A stretch of 64,000 bases of DNA from Blattamonas nauphoetae (lineage: Eukaryota; Preaxostyla; Oxymonadida). Within the stretch, counting starts at the first letter, position 1. The number at the start of each line of letters is the position of its first letter. The DNA lies in assembly GCA_033064195.1 (NCBI GenBank), contig JARBJD010000243.1, positions 51,433-115,432 of the forward strand, written 5' to 3'. A model generated the notes under the pieces. It was not told the origin of the DNA and did not search any database. It worked only from the letters and a program-made list of their open reading frames with translations. Made by a program: the position numbers and the translations under genes. Shown here piece by piece: positions 30,501-42,403 of this stretch.

Positions 30501-33181
30501 CGTCCCAAATGTCCAGAACGGAGACTGATTCAGAGCAACTGTCGACGCCGACAAACTTCGCACCAAAGTTGGCTGATACAAGCTCTCAGCGAACCGCAAG
30601 CTCAGCTCGGAAGCATGCGACATGAACACTTGTGACAGATAAGGTGAGCACGATGAGAAAGTGCTTAGAAAGTGTGGACGAAACGCGGCAACCGTGCGGC
30701 TGTGTGCTTCCTTCGTGTCTTCCACTTGCGACGAACATTCAGCGATGGTGTTGGGGGGAGTGGTTGTGTTGACGATTCGAACCAGCCCATCCAGTTCAGA
30801 TCCAACCGGGAGGACATCCAATCTGTTGAACGACACGTCCAAATACGTCACAAATGTCTTCTTCATCTTTGTGACCATGGAATTCGACATTCCGGTGCGA
30901 CGTTGCGCTGATTTCAGAAATTCCGCGCGGCCAGCTGGGAGCACCTTTGGTTTCGAGACAGGAACAGATACAATCACATCGTCTGAACTGCCTTCAGATT
31001 TTGTGATGTCTTCTCCTCCACTCTTCTCCTTCTCATCTTCGTTTTCATTCTCTCCCTCTTTTCCCGAGCCTTCCGTGTCTGTCCCATTCTCGTCCTCTTT
31101 CCCACTCACAGCCACTCGCTCAGCCTCCTTCTCCATCGACGAGCTCAGCGAATGTCCGAGTTGTCGCAGATGCAGTGGGTCCAGTTCCCCGACCAAACGC
31201 ACAATCTCGATCGGCAGTGAGCTGATTTTGTTATGGCTTAGGTCGATGAACACAGCGCCTTTAAACTCAGCAGGTATGAGGAACGGTGAGACACTGGAGA
31301 TCTCGTTGAATGACACGTCAATTCGTGTTAATGCTTGAAGCGATAGGAACAGATCACGTGGAATCTGTGTCAGGGTGTTGTGGGCGAGCGTAAGTGTCTG
31401 GATATACGGCATTTTGAGAAGGATTTCTGGGAAAGAGTCCAGTTCGTTCATATCCAGCGAAAGTCGTATTAAAGGCGACAAGGACCAGCCTGGTGATCCT
31501 ATTCCAGCAGGTGGTGATGAAAAGGAGGACGAGAAGGGCTTTGGACAGTTCAGAACTTCATCTGATGTTGGCAGTCGTTTAATTCTGTTCGCAGACAGGC
31601 GGAGATTCTTCAGATTGCTCAGCGAAAGTAAAAGTGGTGGGAGTTCCTCAATATCGTTGAACGACAAGTTTAGGGTCTGTAAATTGTACATTTCACAGAT
31701 CGTGTCTGGGATCGTCTTGATACTATTGAACGACAGGTCCAATGTCATCAATCGTCGCATTTTAGCCAAATCTGATGGAATATGAGTGATCCCATTCCCT
31801 GATAGCACAAGGGTGTTTACTGTCATACACAGTGGCATTCGACAGAACGCACGTGGAATTCCGCCAAGTTTGTTGTACCGCATATTCAGAATCTTCAGAC
31901 CACCGTTGTCTTTCGCAATATTGTCTGAATTCTTCTTCACAAATCCAAAATCAACCACATCGGCGAAGTCGGTGATCAGGTTGTCGTCCGCCCCAATACT
32001 CTTGACTTCTGAGGACAGGGGAGGAATGTATTGGATGTAGTTCGAGTTGAGTTGCAGTTGTGAGCCCGTTGGTGATTTCAGTTTGGAGAGAAATGGAACT
32101 GATGTGATGTGGTTCGATTGGGCGTTGATCGACAGACAGGGCTGAGGAAGGCACAAATACAACAATAATTGATGAAAAATTATCCATATATCATAAGAAA
32201 CAATGTAAAGAATCAATATGTGAAGAATCGTAATCCATACTGACATGTCGATGATCGAATCGGGCAATTTCTCGAGTAGATTCTCTCCAATCCAAAGAAC
32301 TTCGAGTGATGGAATCTTTTCGATTAAATCGTCAGGAAGCCTCTTCAGACTATTCATTGTCAGGCGAAGATGTTTTAGTGATTTCAGACATGTGAGCGAC
32401 TGATCAAAAAGAGCAAAATGAGAATTCCTTCAATAAAACGAACATACATCAATATCAATGTCAACCATCTGATTGAATCGCAGATCCAGGATCGCAAGAC
32501 TTTCCAAATTGCTGAGTGCGGGCAGGGTGAAGCGGGAGATCCGATTGAATGACAGGATCAGCGAGGTCAGTTTCGGTGCAAATATACTTTCTGTCAGACT
32601 CGATATGAAGTTCCCATCACTGTTCACTTCCACTAGTTCCTTGTTGTGGATCAGAGGAAGTTCATAAAGTCTGAATTCATGAGAGAGGAGAGGATGAAAT
32701 AAACCGATTGTTCGAAATCCGCAGTTTCTGAAGTTGAGGAAACAACGCTCCAATATTGTGTGTGATCTCTTGAAGTGGTGTGTTTGACATCACCAGTTCT
32801 CGTAGTGTGTGCATCACAACATGTCCAAATTGTTCAATAGGGTTGTAGCTCATCATCTATCAAACAACAATATTTATGCAAAATACAAGTATCATCCAGA
32901 ATCTCACAAGAACAGAAGTAATATACCAATTTATCCAAAGTTGTGTTGAGCGATAGCGATTGTGGAATGTCGCGAAGTTGATTCTTTGTCAGGTTCAGTG
33001 TGTCGAGTTGGGGAAGGAAAGTGCTGATATCGGGGATGTCATGAATATGGTTGTTCGATAGGTTCAGGATCGTGATGTTTGCTCGCGGCTCTTTCAATAG
33101 CTGCTCCGGAAAAACACGCAAGTTTTGGTTTGCAAAGGTCACGTTGCTTTGTGACAGATCTCGGCTTTCTGTTTGACCCAT
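27504..33181 (-). CDS. giant LRR-PP2C protein phosphatase, N-myristoylation motif (five exons)
   Basis: Exons 33181-32927, 32856-32705, 32670-32448, 32399-32241 and 32141-27504 join in phase to 1,808 residues. The start MGQTES fits the N-myristoylation rule (Gly2, Ser6), so the protein should sit on the cytosolic face of a membrane. Residues about 25-620 are leucine-rich repeats (for example ITILNLSNNHIHDIP, LMTLDLSFNSIKTIP). A very acidic, Glu/Lys-rich low-complexity stretch of about 400 residues follows. The C-terminal PP2C domain keeps all metal-binding motifs: GVRPSMEDA, VFDGHKG, VNMGDSRG, VARSMGD, LGCDGVFDVLS and MDNISVLVV; it is interrupted by a Lys/Glu-rich insert after the GDSR motif. 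A Ser/Thr phosphatase targeted by LRRs, with overall layout like PHLPP or fungal adenylate cyclase LRR-PP2C regions. Confidence 0.92.
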
Positions 33182-33312
33182 CCCCTATAGATATCAAACA
33201 GGGAAAGGAGCTTGAATAAAAGTAAAGAATACCTGTTCGGTTCAGAGATTGATACACTCGATGGGTAAGATCAAATTAGTTTGTCAGGAATGTTCCCAAT
33301 TGAAGAAATCAC

Positions 33313-33394
33313 GGCATGGATTCGGTATGTATGTCAAGCTTCGGTATGTATGTCAATTCGGTATGTATGTCAAAGATCTTCGGTATGTATGTCA
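33313..33394 (+). repeat. four copies of TTCGGTATGTATGTCA, remnant transposon terminus
   Basis: Starts GGCATGGATTCGG and repeats TTCGGTATGTATGTCA four times. This matches the left tip of the element at 50269 (GGCATGGGTTCGG, then the same 16-bp motif with TGTATGGC variants). No matching inverse end is seen downstream, so this is probably a truncated relative. Confidence 0.7.
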
Positions 33395-34062
33395 AAACAA
33401 AAATGAGTTTCTGTCTCTTTAGAGGTGAAAATCCGATCAAATTTCATCCTTATTCATCGTTTCACCATGTATTATATGGCATGATCCTACCCCGTGCCCC
33501 CCTCCAATATTTTAAGAGGAGCTTTGTTTAATATCATTTCACAATGTCTTTGTTTTTATTTTTCGATTTGAGACCGGGTTTTGGAGATATAAATTCATCT
33601 ACACTTCACCCGATCCTTTTTCCAGACACTTTTTCATAATGTCGGATAGTCTTCACAGCCCCCCGCTCAAGAGTAGGACATGTTGTTGAAAATACCAACA
33701 ATTCAATTGAGAATGACGTTTGATTCTCGCTCTGAGAGCGGTCTCAAGAGCTTCAGATGATCATCTTCCTTCTCGGGACATCTGGAGGTTTGGAATGATC
33801 TTTGTGGATTCTGCTTGGATGGCTCGAGCTGTGAAAGATGCTGTGCCGGGTATTCACTGTCGACTTGGTTCGTTCGTCGGTTCTGCACTTTCGGATGCCT
33901 TCATTGTTGTCGTTAAATGGCTTCTTCTTCCTTCACGGATTTCTTCAATCGAAGTTGGGTGATTTATGTCTTCATTTGCGATGGGTCTGTCATTTCACAC
34001 TCGTTATTCCTCCCGATTGTTCTCTGACCCATAACGAGCGATTGTCATCGGAATCCGGCCAA
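33395..34062. other. no gene seen
   Basis: AT-rich spacer between the LRR-PP2C gene and the HEAT/ARM-like cluster. Short frames only. Position 33530-33650 is particularly AT-rich. Confidence 0.3.
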
Positions 34063-35135
34063 ATGACAGCGATTGACAAGAAAACAAGCACATCCTCAAA
34101 TGTAACACACTCTGATTTGTCCTCCCCTGTTATACCATTTTCAAGGGATTACTCACCATTCCTGAATTGGAGCGAAGAAGAACATGAGTTGACAAGCGAA
34201 AAGTCGTTGTCTTTCGAGCTCTTGTTGCCACTATGAAGTTGCAACCTATGTTCGATGACTCTCTGGAAGAGAAGGCCGTGAGATTTCTCAAATCTTTGTC
34301 TACAAGAGCTCGATATTCAGCAGATGCTTTTCTCGACAGCCTTGCATCGAGTTCTGATCACTCTTTGACAAACTTCGTACAATCAATTGTGGTACTCATT
34401 TCATCGCCCAGCCGTGTCCTAAAGACCGCAGCAATGCAGATTCTCGAAACTCTCTTCTGGAACAGCTCTGCCAAAAGCCGACTTACCCTCGTTAGCGCTA
34501 ATCTGATCCCTCAGCTCTTCACATCTCTCAATCTACTGTCTCTTTCCTTTGCAAACGCATTCGACATCCACACCTGTCTCTTCTCAATCATCATTCATTC
34601 TTTCTGGCTCGCAACTCCGGATGGTCGAAGACGACTCGCAATTGAAGATGATAATCAACAACAAGCTGTTTGTGAGACGGTTTTGAAGCGAGTTCTCGCC
34701 CCATCGGAGCATTATATTCGCCGTTTGTGCGTGCTCCGCTTCTCCATCTTCGATGGAGTACAATCCGAGAATATTCTGGCACTCCTCGCCCGGCTCCTCC
34801 AAATATGTGCATTTTATCAACCAACGCTTGCTTTTGTTCTTCATATGCCAGTCGTTCTCGCAATCCCCAGTTGTCTCACATTCTTCGAACATGATCGCTC
34901 AATCTGGGGTTTTCTGCATCACATGGTCGATGCCCAGCAGGAATGGAATAAGAAAGGCGGAGAAGTGCGGCAGATGTGGAATCAAGTGTATCGAATGTTG
35001 AGAATGGAGGGCATCGAAGATATGATTGAGGAAAAGCTGCAAAACGACAGAAAAGAATTCAATGGAGATCGTCTTGTTGCCAACTCGATTGAATGGAACA
35101 ACTTGCTGGGCATGAACCTTTCAAAACAGGAATAG
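34063..35135 (+). pseudogene. HEAT/ARM-like protein, paralogue 1, with one frameshift
   Basis: Starts MTAIDKKTSTSS and shares with its paralogues the motif SPFLNWSEEEHEL, then a frame change near 34200 (in GCGAAAAGTC) puts the conserved VVFRALVATMKLQPM in another frame, which runs open to 35135. The body is all-helical with Leu-rich repeats and conserved blocks: DDSLEEKAVRFLKSL, FVQSIVVLISSPSR, ILALLARLLQICAFYQPTL, IPSCLTFFEHDRSIWGFLH, and the C-terminal RMLRMEGIEDMIEEKLQND and NNLLGMNL. I see no catalytic motif; this family resembles the HEAT/armadillo-type helical proteins common in oxymonads. A single-base error could explain the break. Confidence 0.7.
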
Positions 35136-36769
35136 AAACATACGAAAACCAGCAATCGTCTCAACCTGTTCCAACATTCTTTTGGACAACAAACACTCTT
35201 TATATGTGATCTTTGTTAGCTCTGGCACCAATTTATGGCTTGATTTGCGGGAACGATTGGGATTCTCTCTCGCCAGTCTCACTCGATGGTCGCCACACTC
35301 TCCTTCTCCTTCGCCTCATCTCTCGAACTATCGAAGACGATTCGAAAAGATCAGAGGATTTCGCCGCCGAATTCATGGCAGTTCTCGATCCCTGTTCAGT
35401 CACCAGCCGCACCCTTCCACTCCCCTCTGCCTCTCCCTCACCACCCACAACCTCCCACTCCCCTCTGCCTCTTCCTCTCCCTCACCACACGCACCCTTCC
35501 ACTCCCCCCTTCCACTCCCTCACCACCCACACCCTCCCACTCGCCTCTGCCTCTCCCTCACCACCCACACCCTCCCACTCCCCTCTGCCTCTCCACACAT
35601 CTCTCTCGGTGTGGTGCGTGCAGGTAACTGTTCGTTCAAAGCACAAGCAATTCTCGCCTCAACATCCCTCCTTCTCTTTCTTTGACTTCATCGCTTTATT
35701 CACCCTTCGCTCCTCTCTTCGTCCACTGTCCAAGATTCCACTCCAAACATGGCAGCTCGTGAGGGAAGGATGAGGAACGTGGACGAGAAGGGTCAGCGGA
35801 GAGCAGAAAGAAACATGTGGAAGAGGAGAGAAATGGCACAGCGATGTCCGGAAACAATGGGACGCCAGCGAGGAAGCGAGCGAGTGAGAATCAGAAAAAT
35901 GGAAGGGTGAGATAGCGGAAGAAGAGAGCCAATCCGGAGAAAGTGCCCGACTGTCCTCCACCACATCTCTCCACTTTTCTTCACCGCAGCAGACGAAACT
36001 CAGCCTCTCTTTTCGTCGCTCTCGCCGACTCCACCGCAACTGACAACCCGCTGTCCACCACCATTCACCAAACCCAACTCCAACCGCACTCGAGGGAAGA
36101 ACGAGACTGCTGTTGACTGACTTGAGGGGAAGCAGCCCAAGCGAACTTGGCGGCGTGCAGACGAAACGACCGAACAAAGACACAGCCGACCTCGCGACTT
36201 GCCACGTCGTCTCCACAATCACCGCGATTCTGACTGGACACACCTCACATCGTTGCCTTCGATCACTCCATGCATCGGTGCTGTGTGGAGCCTGCGAGGA
36301 CATCTGGCGACACAGCCATCGCTGTCGAGTCGACAGCTGACGCGGCAGCAGACGATGAGAGGGCAGTCGAGAGTGAAGGAGAATGGGGCTGATGAGGAGT
36401 CTGTTTGAAACTCGTCCAAGTTTCGTCATTCACTTGATTGTCACGGAATGACTGTTTTCGTTCTTTCTGGTTTCACTGACGGCAGAGCGAAGTTGGACGT
36501 ATCTCACTCCAATCCTTCACATGCTGATGGTCAATAACACTTTGGTTCTTTTTTGTCTCTTCTCACCCTTCTTGCTATCGATCAATCCATCCATCGATTA
36601 CCAACATCTCTGTCTGTTTGTCGCGCCATTTCACTTCTTCATTCATGATTGTCTCGGTCCTGGTTGGTTGATTTTTGGCTTCCCTTTTGGTTAGCTCTTT
36701 CATTTCACTCTTATTGTTTCGTTCATTCTTCTCTCCCATAACGAGTGATCGGATTCAGAATCGAGCTGA
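35136..36769. other. duplicated downstream sequence, minisatellite and non-coding DNA
   Basis: 35213-35330 is shared with 42820-42925 (both contain GATTCTCTCTCGCCAGTCTC), following paralogues 1 and 3, so the duplications included 3' flank. 35405-35600 is a C-rich minisatellite with a unit of about 37 bp (CTCTGCCTCTCCCTCACC). A minus frame of 256 codons (36429-35659) overlaps open plus frames and has no recognisable domain. 36430-36769 shows nothing. Confidence 0.4.
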
Positions 36770-37840
36770 ATGACAGGTTTAAACACGAAACTATCCTCCT
36801 ACTCCGATTCTCCTTGCTCTGGTATCTCTTCCCACAGATTTCCATGTTCTCCAGACAGTTCTGCTTTCCTGAATTGGGATGAGAACAAACCTGGATCCGT
36901 TGATGAAATGGCTGTTATCTATCGTTCTCTCGCCGCCACTGTAAAGTCCCAACATGCGCTTGATGACAGTCTGGAAGCGAAAGCAGTTAAACTTCTCTAT
37001 TGTATTGCTCCACGGAGTGAAGAATCAGCGGATGCTTTTCTCAGCAACTTTGCCTCATCGTCAGATTACTCTTTGACAGACTTCATCACATCAATCATTG
37101 TACTTGTTTCTACTTCCAGTCAGATCATGATCGCAACAGCAATGGAGATGCTGAACGATCTCCCTACGAACTGTTCAACTCTAAACACTCTAGCCCTCGT
37201 GAAAGCTGATGTGATCCCTCAACTCATCATCACTCTCAATTCACAGTCCCTTTCCTTTGCAGAAGCAGTTGATATCCACACTGGTCTTATGTCAACCATC
37301 TCCACTTTTCTCTAGTTCGCAACTCCGGAAGGACTCGAACATCTCGAAATTGGAGATGGGAATGAACAGCACACTGTTCACGAGACGTTTTTCCAACATG
37401 TCGTGGCGCATTTGGAGAAGTATATTTGGCATTTATCCGTGAACCGCTTTTCGATCATCAACGGGAATCAATCTCGAGATTTCCTGGTACTACTCACTCG
37501 AATCCTCCAAATATCTCCTTATTATCAACCAACGATGAATTTTGCTCTTCATATGCCCATATTCGTCACGATTCCAAGTTGTCTCACATTCTACGCAAAT
37601 GAGCACTCAATCTGGTTTTTCCTATATGAAATGGACAATGTCCAGCATAACTGGAACAAAACAAGGGGAGTCCAGCGACAGATGTGGAAAACAGTGCATC
37701 GAATGTTGAGAATGGAGGGCATCGAAGATGTGATGGAGGAAATCCTGCAGAACGACCCATACAAATCCGGAATAAGTCTTGTTTCTGCAACGATCAACAT
37801 GAACAACCTGCTGGGCATGAACGTACCAAAACTCTGGTAG
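36770..37840 (+). pseudogene. HEAT/ARM-like protein, paralogue 2, with in-frame TAG
   Basis: One frame encodes the whole protein (356 codons), beginning MTGLNTKLSSYSDS and ending NNLLGMNVPKLW, except for a TAG at 37313-37315 (STFL, stop, FATPEG). Paralogue 1 has tryptophan here (SFWLATPDG), so a TGG-to-TAG change is the simplest reading. The other conserved blocks are intact (SAFLNWDENKPG, DDSLEAKAVKLL, LTRILQISPYYQPT, RMLRMEGIEDVMEEILQND). TAG terminates neighbouring intact genes, so recoding is unlikely. The domain content is as in paralogue 1. Confidence 0.75.
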
Positions 37841-38594
37841 AAACAGACAGGAAACAAATTCTGACTCCTTTTTTATTGAATTTATCGTTACTGAGGCGAG
37901 ATTATCAACTGTCTGGCGAATAAATCTGGATATCCGTCAAAACAAACTCAGTTTGTCAGTGTTTGTTGGCCTTGATTCGAGACCTTCACATTTTTCTCAT
38001 TTCTCTCATTTGTTCTTTTAAATTTCTCACTTTATTTATCATCAATATCTCATCAACATCCCCGTCTTCGCCTTCACCTCTTTCTCGATCTTTATAGTCC
38101 TCTTGTGTACTCCATCCCTAATCATACTGTGATCATCAAGCCCACCCCTCTGCAAATGGATGATCATTCATACCCGCCTGAAAGAGGAAAAATGAAGACA
38201 GGACGGCAGAGAACCGAAACCAGAAAACGCACCAAAATCGAAAATTGCGATGAACTGGACAACACTATGAGGAAAGATTTGGAAGGAAGGACAATGCGGG
38301 TGGAACAGCGAACTCTGGCCCGATCGAGTTACACCCTCCGACTTCGTTGATTGAATTTTATTCATACGTTTGCATCACAGCATCGTTATTTCATAGATGT
38401 GGGACACAAAACAATTTGGAGACATAATTCGCTTTTCTACCTAAATAAGAATCAATTTCTGTTGGAGAGTGAATTACAGGTTGTAGGGAGCCTATTACAC
38501 ATCCTCACTAAGTATGAACTAAATTGGAGATGGTCCAAATTCTCGATCCTTTTTCCACTTTATGATGGGTCTCTCCATTTTTCAGAACTGATCA
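37841..38594. other. mostly non-coding; one small open frame
   Basis: A 64-codon frame starting MDDHSYPPERGKMK (38156-38350) is Lys/Arg-rich with no recognised domain. Otherwise nothing seen. Confidence 0.25.
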
Positions 38595-39147
38595 TTACAT
38601 CACATTACCCAAAAAAATCATCAATACAAACAGTAGTGAAATACAAGTGATATGACCGAAGTCTGAGTGACGTTTCTCCGCCATCTTATTGCAGAGATCT
38701 CCTCCTGTGTCATGGATCATCGTATTAACAACATGAAATCCATGCATCTGCCTAAAAATGTGAAGAGAATGAAAAGTAAGGAATAAAAATGAGAGCAAAC
38801 CTGAAAAACACGGGAAATATGCTGGATCTGAACTGATTGGTGGAGTGACCAAACTGTTCGTCTAATTTGTTGAATCAATAAAGTTTGACCGACAAACACT
38901 GAAAATGAGGAAAAGAGGAAGAGAATGAGTGATGAAGGAGAGAGACAGATCCATGCAAGAAAAATGAAGCAACAATTGCATTCCATAAAAAGAGCGAATT
39001 GAGCTTTGATTGGTGGAAAGCATACCGGGATTGCACTGCAGTGACCATCAGGTCATTGTCCGTGAGTGCGTTAATCTTTAAGACAGGATCCTTGAATGGG
39101 GATTTTTGAGCGGGCAGGGGGTATTTTGGATGTTTGATCCCATCCAT
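38595..39147 (-). CDS. small three-exon gene, unknown function
   Basis: Exons 39147-39026, 38861-38801 and 38747-38595 join in phase (donors GTATGC and GTTTGC, acceptors ATTAG and GGCAG) to 111 residues starting MDGIKHPKYPLP. The middle (TDNDLMVTAVQSRRTVWSLH) and the third exon (MHGFHVVNTMIHDTGGDLCN) look helical; the last 16 residues are hydrophobic (CISLLFVLMIFLGNV), so a tail anchor is possible unless the true last exon ends earlier at a GTATTT donor. I recognise no family. Consistent phases argue for a real gene. Confidence 0.5.
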
Positions 39148-40236
39148 TATTGGGTTTCTCAATTTTTCGGACTCTTGTTATTAGGTTTGTGCCATGTCAT
39201 CTGAGACGTGGAAGGTGAGAAGGACTGGGATATGACTTTTTCGGAGAACGGAGATTTTGTCACATTGATTGTGGGAAGATCAGACGTTGATCCTCCTTTC
39301 TCCACTTCAAGACAATTTTTCCTTTCCGTTGACTTTTGTGGCGTGAACAGACCAGTTCACGAATTATTTTCACAAATATTAGACCTTAATTGTCAATAGA
39401 TCGCTCAAAGAGGGAATTATGTCCCGAAATTGAATTATGTCCCATGTCTATCAGCTTTTGTTCAACCCCATAACGAAAATTCTTTCGCTGAATCAAACGG
39501 AATGGGCCAGATAATCAATAAAATAATCAACTCCTCAAGCTCAACGCTCTCTGACTTGTCCACCTCTCAGTTTCCATTTTCAATGGATTGCTCTCCTTTC
39601 CTGAATTGGAACGAGAAGCGTCCCGTGTCTGAACACGAACAGGGTGTTGTCTTTCGGTCACTCGTTGCCACCTTGAAGTTGCATCCTGCATTAGATGTGT
39701 CTCTAGAAGCTAAATCCGTGAAATTTCTCGAATCTGTGTTTTTTGTTGATGGCACGTCAGTCGCTGCATTTCTCGGCTGTGATGGGAGAACCACTGATAA
39801 ATATTCAACAGACTTCATTCAGTCCATTGTGGTTCTCATTTCTTCACCCAATCGAGCAATCACCACAGCGACAATGAAGATCCTTGGTTCGCTGATCTGG
39901 TCTTGTTCAGCCGAAGTCCGTCTTGCCCTCATCAAAGCTGAACTAATCCCTCAAATCATCAACACTCTCAATCCACTGTCTCTTTCCTTCACTGAAGCAG
40001 AAGATCTCCACATCAACCTCATAAAAATCATCGGTTCATCTCTCCGGCTCATGACTCAGGATGCTCTCACATATCTCACAATTGAAGATCGCAATGGGCA
40101 ACCAGCTGTTCACGAGACGGTTCTGAAGCAAGTTCTCATTCCTTCGGAGAAGTATATATGGCATTTGTGCTCCAACCGCTATTCGATCATCGATGGTATA
40201 TTATCCTTGACTTTTATGTTCCTCCTCGCCCAACTA

Positions 40237-40329
40237 TAGGGGGTGAACTAATTATGTCCCCTCAGGTTTTCTGACTATTCAGTGAATGAGGACGAAGATC
40301 AATACCAGACAGAGGCTTACACAGAGCCA
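40237..40329 (+). repeat. left terminal inverted repeat of the mariner-like element
   Basis: Outer about 35 bp nearly perfect with the right end, then divergence, then the inner block CTTACACAGAGCCA at the same distance from both tips. Confidence 0.85.
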
Positions 40330-40967
40330 GCGGATAGCTTACTGTTCAAGTTTCACCTTTTTTAAGCTTTTTTCGTGATTTTCTGCCATTTTCGGAATCA
40401 ATACGTCTTTTTCACTTCACTTTGCACCTTATTTCATGTATACATTTAAAATACTGATTTCACAAATAAAAATCGTCCGATTTCAGGAATAGTGAGTGAT
40501 AATCGTTCAACGATGAGACGAGCGGAGGGTGACCATCACGATGAGTGGGAACACAATATAAATGAGGCTTATCATCTGATACATTCTGAATTTATCAGTT
40601 GAATCATTGTACGATTGATTTCGGGTGGGAGTCAGTCCATATGTGTGAAATCTTTTGTGATACGCTTTCCTTTCATGATCGCACATCCGATCTTTGGTCT
40701 GGAGATGAAGATGTGTTCAGTTTGGATGAAATTGATGACATCAAACGAAGATGGGCAAGGTGGCATCTAAACAGTCCACATTGTTAACGAGACCAACGAT
40801 GAAATGACAGTTCAGTATCGAGTAGAAAATCCCTTGAATAACACAATGGAAACGATGAAATCGAGAAGATCAAACACAAACTGATTGGATACGGGATTCT
40901 TGTTCGATGGATTTGTCCTAGTCCAGATGGAAGCCATTGAATAGATTGATCAAACCCCACATCAGCA

Positions 40968-42043
40968 ATGGTGACCGCTGAGTACAGAATTAGGGACCGT
41001 TCTTATGTACAGAGCTGCCACAGAAAGGGGTGGGATGTAGCAAGATGTATTCGTGAAGCTCGAGACCACCTCCAATTTCCTCCATGTCCTAAAACAATCC
41101 GTAAACACTGGCGCAACCTTGAAGCCAACACATTCAGTCTTAAGTCAAGGTCACCACCTGGAAGACCGCCAAATTTGGTGAAACGTCGGCGGATCGTGAA
41201 CAGAATTGTGCGTGAGCCAAAAATTAGCACCAAGAAAGCTGCCAAAGTATGTCGGACATCACAACAAACTGTAAAAAAAGTCAACAAAGGCAGCTGGATA
41301 TACAAAACTTTCATCGCAAGCAGTCCCACACGTCCTCACAGAAGCAGACAAGGCTCAGCGTGTTCGATGTGCCCGCCAGATGCTTGACATTCTTCGAGCT
41401 AGACAAAGAAATCTGTGGTCAAACATTTTCACAGGGGATGAGTCCCAATTCTACTACTCTTATCCGGTGAAACATGTATGGGGAGAAGAGGCGAGGATCG
41501 TCCAGAAGTTCAAGATCCTCGCCACTTCCAGCAGAAGGTTATGTTTACCATTTTTTTCGGCATTAATCACACTCCTGTGATCGAACCACTTGATCAGCAC
41601 CAGACAATTAATGGAAGGTATTTCCGCGACAACATTATTCAACCACTAGATCGCTATTTAACCAATCAAGACGATCTCAATGGACCTATCATTCTCCACT
41701 TTGACAATGCTGCACCACATCGTGCAGCACAAGTCAACAGGTATTTGCAAGAAAACAACATAGAAGTGATGCCACACCCAGCCTATTCGCCTGATATTAG
41801 TCCTTGTGACTTTGCAATCTTTGGAACTTTAAAAGATCGTCTCAGGGGTCGGACGTTTGAGAATATTGAAGAATTGTCAAGGGGTTGAACCAGGAGATGT
41901 CAAGATTCACGCGACACCATCGAATACGCATTTATCGGAACTGGATGAAGAGACTCGAACATGTTGTCCGAAATCAGGGGAATTTCTACGACAAAAGTCT
42001 GTATTCTTCGTTTTCATACTCCTTTCTTATTATTAGAGGCTGA
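40968..42043 (+). pseudogene. mariner-type transposase (D,D34D), several frameshifts
   Basis: Begins MVTAEYRIRDRSYVQ with two helix-turn-helix-like segments (ARDHLQFPPCPKTIRKHW; VREPKISTKKAAKVCRTS). The catalytic core is spread over frames: first Asp in IFTGDESQFYY (about 41435), second in LHFDNAAPHRAAQ (about 41705), third in SPDISPCDFAIFG (about 41805). There are 34 residues between the last two aspartates, the mariner D34D spacing. The tail continues in another frame through RNWMKRLEHVVRNQGNF to a TGA at 42041. At least three or four frame changes make it non-functional. Confidence 0.9.
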
Positions 42044-42311
42044 ACTGCGCTATGCACAAGACCAGGCTCGCCTGGTCGACCATTAGGGGAGAATGTTCGT
42101 GCTGTCCTCATTCCGCTACATCTATCGATACATGACTTCTTTTGACCAAATTTGTTCAAATCACAAAAAATGAGTTTGAAAGAACAACTGTTGAGAGATA
42201 CACGCACTTATTGTGTTTAATTGGAGTCAAAATCACCGAATCAAATTGAGAATTGTTTGATGTGAGCGTTCCAAGAAACAAAAAGATGAAAAACGAGGTT
42301 CGAACATGAGT

Positions 42312-42403
42312 TGGCTCTGTGTAAGACTCTCGAAAAAATGATAGTGTTCTATACCTTTCCGATAATGAGAAAACTTGAGGGGACATAATTAGTTCACCCC
42401 CTA
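42312..42403 (-). repeat. right terminal inverted repeat of the mariner-like element
   Basis: Inverse of 40237-40329, with the same bipartite pattern. Two separated conserved blocks per end suggest two transposase-binding sites. Confidence 0.85.

Larger units (their letters stand above)
40237..42403 (+). mobile_element. mariner-like (Tc1/mariner superfamily) transposon, 2.17 kb
   Basis: Ends are TAGGGGGTGAACTAATTATG and its inverse (42384-42403), flanked by TA at 40235-40236 and 42404-42405. The inverted repeats continue imperfectly for about 92 bp; an inner matching block, CTTACACAGAGCCA, lies at 40316-40329 and inverted at 42312-42325. It carries a decayed transposase (40968-42043). At 2.17 kb it is longer than a classic 1.3-kb mariner: 40330-40967 holds a 62-codon frame (40602-40787) of unknown meaning. 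Confidence 0.9.

Noticed and set aside
35659-36429. 256-codon minus frame
   Set aside because: It overlaps open frames on the plus strand, has no domain and no paralogue in the duplicated flank at 42820.
37313-37315. TAG recoded as an amino acid
   Set aside because: TAG terminates intact genes here (17483-18586, 24677-25404), and the paralogue has Trp (TGG) at this position, so a nonsense mutation is simpler.
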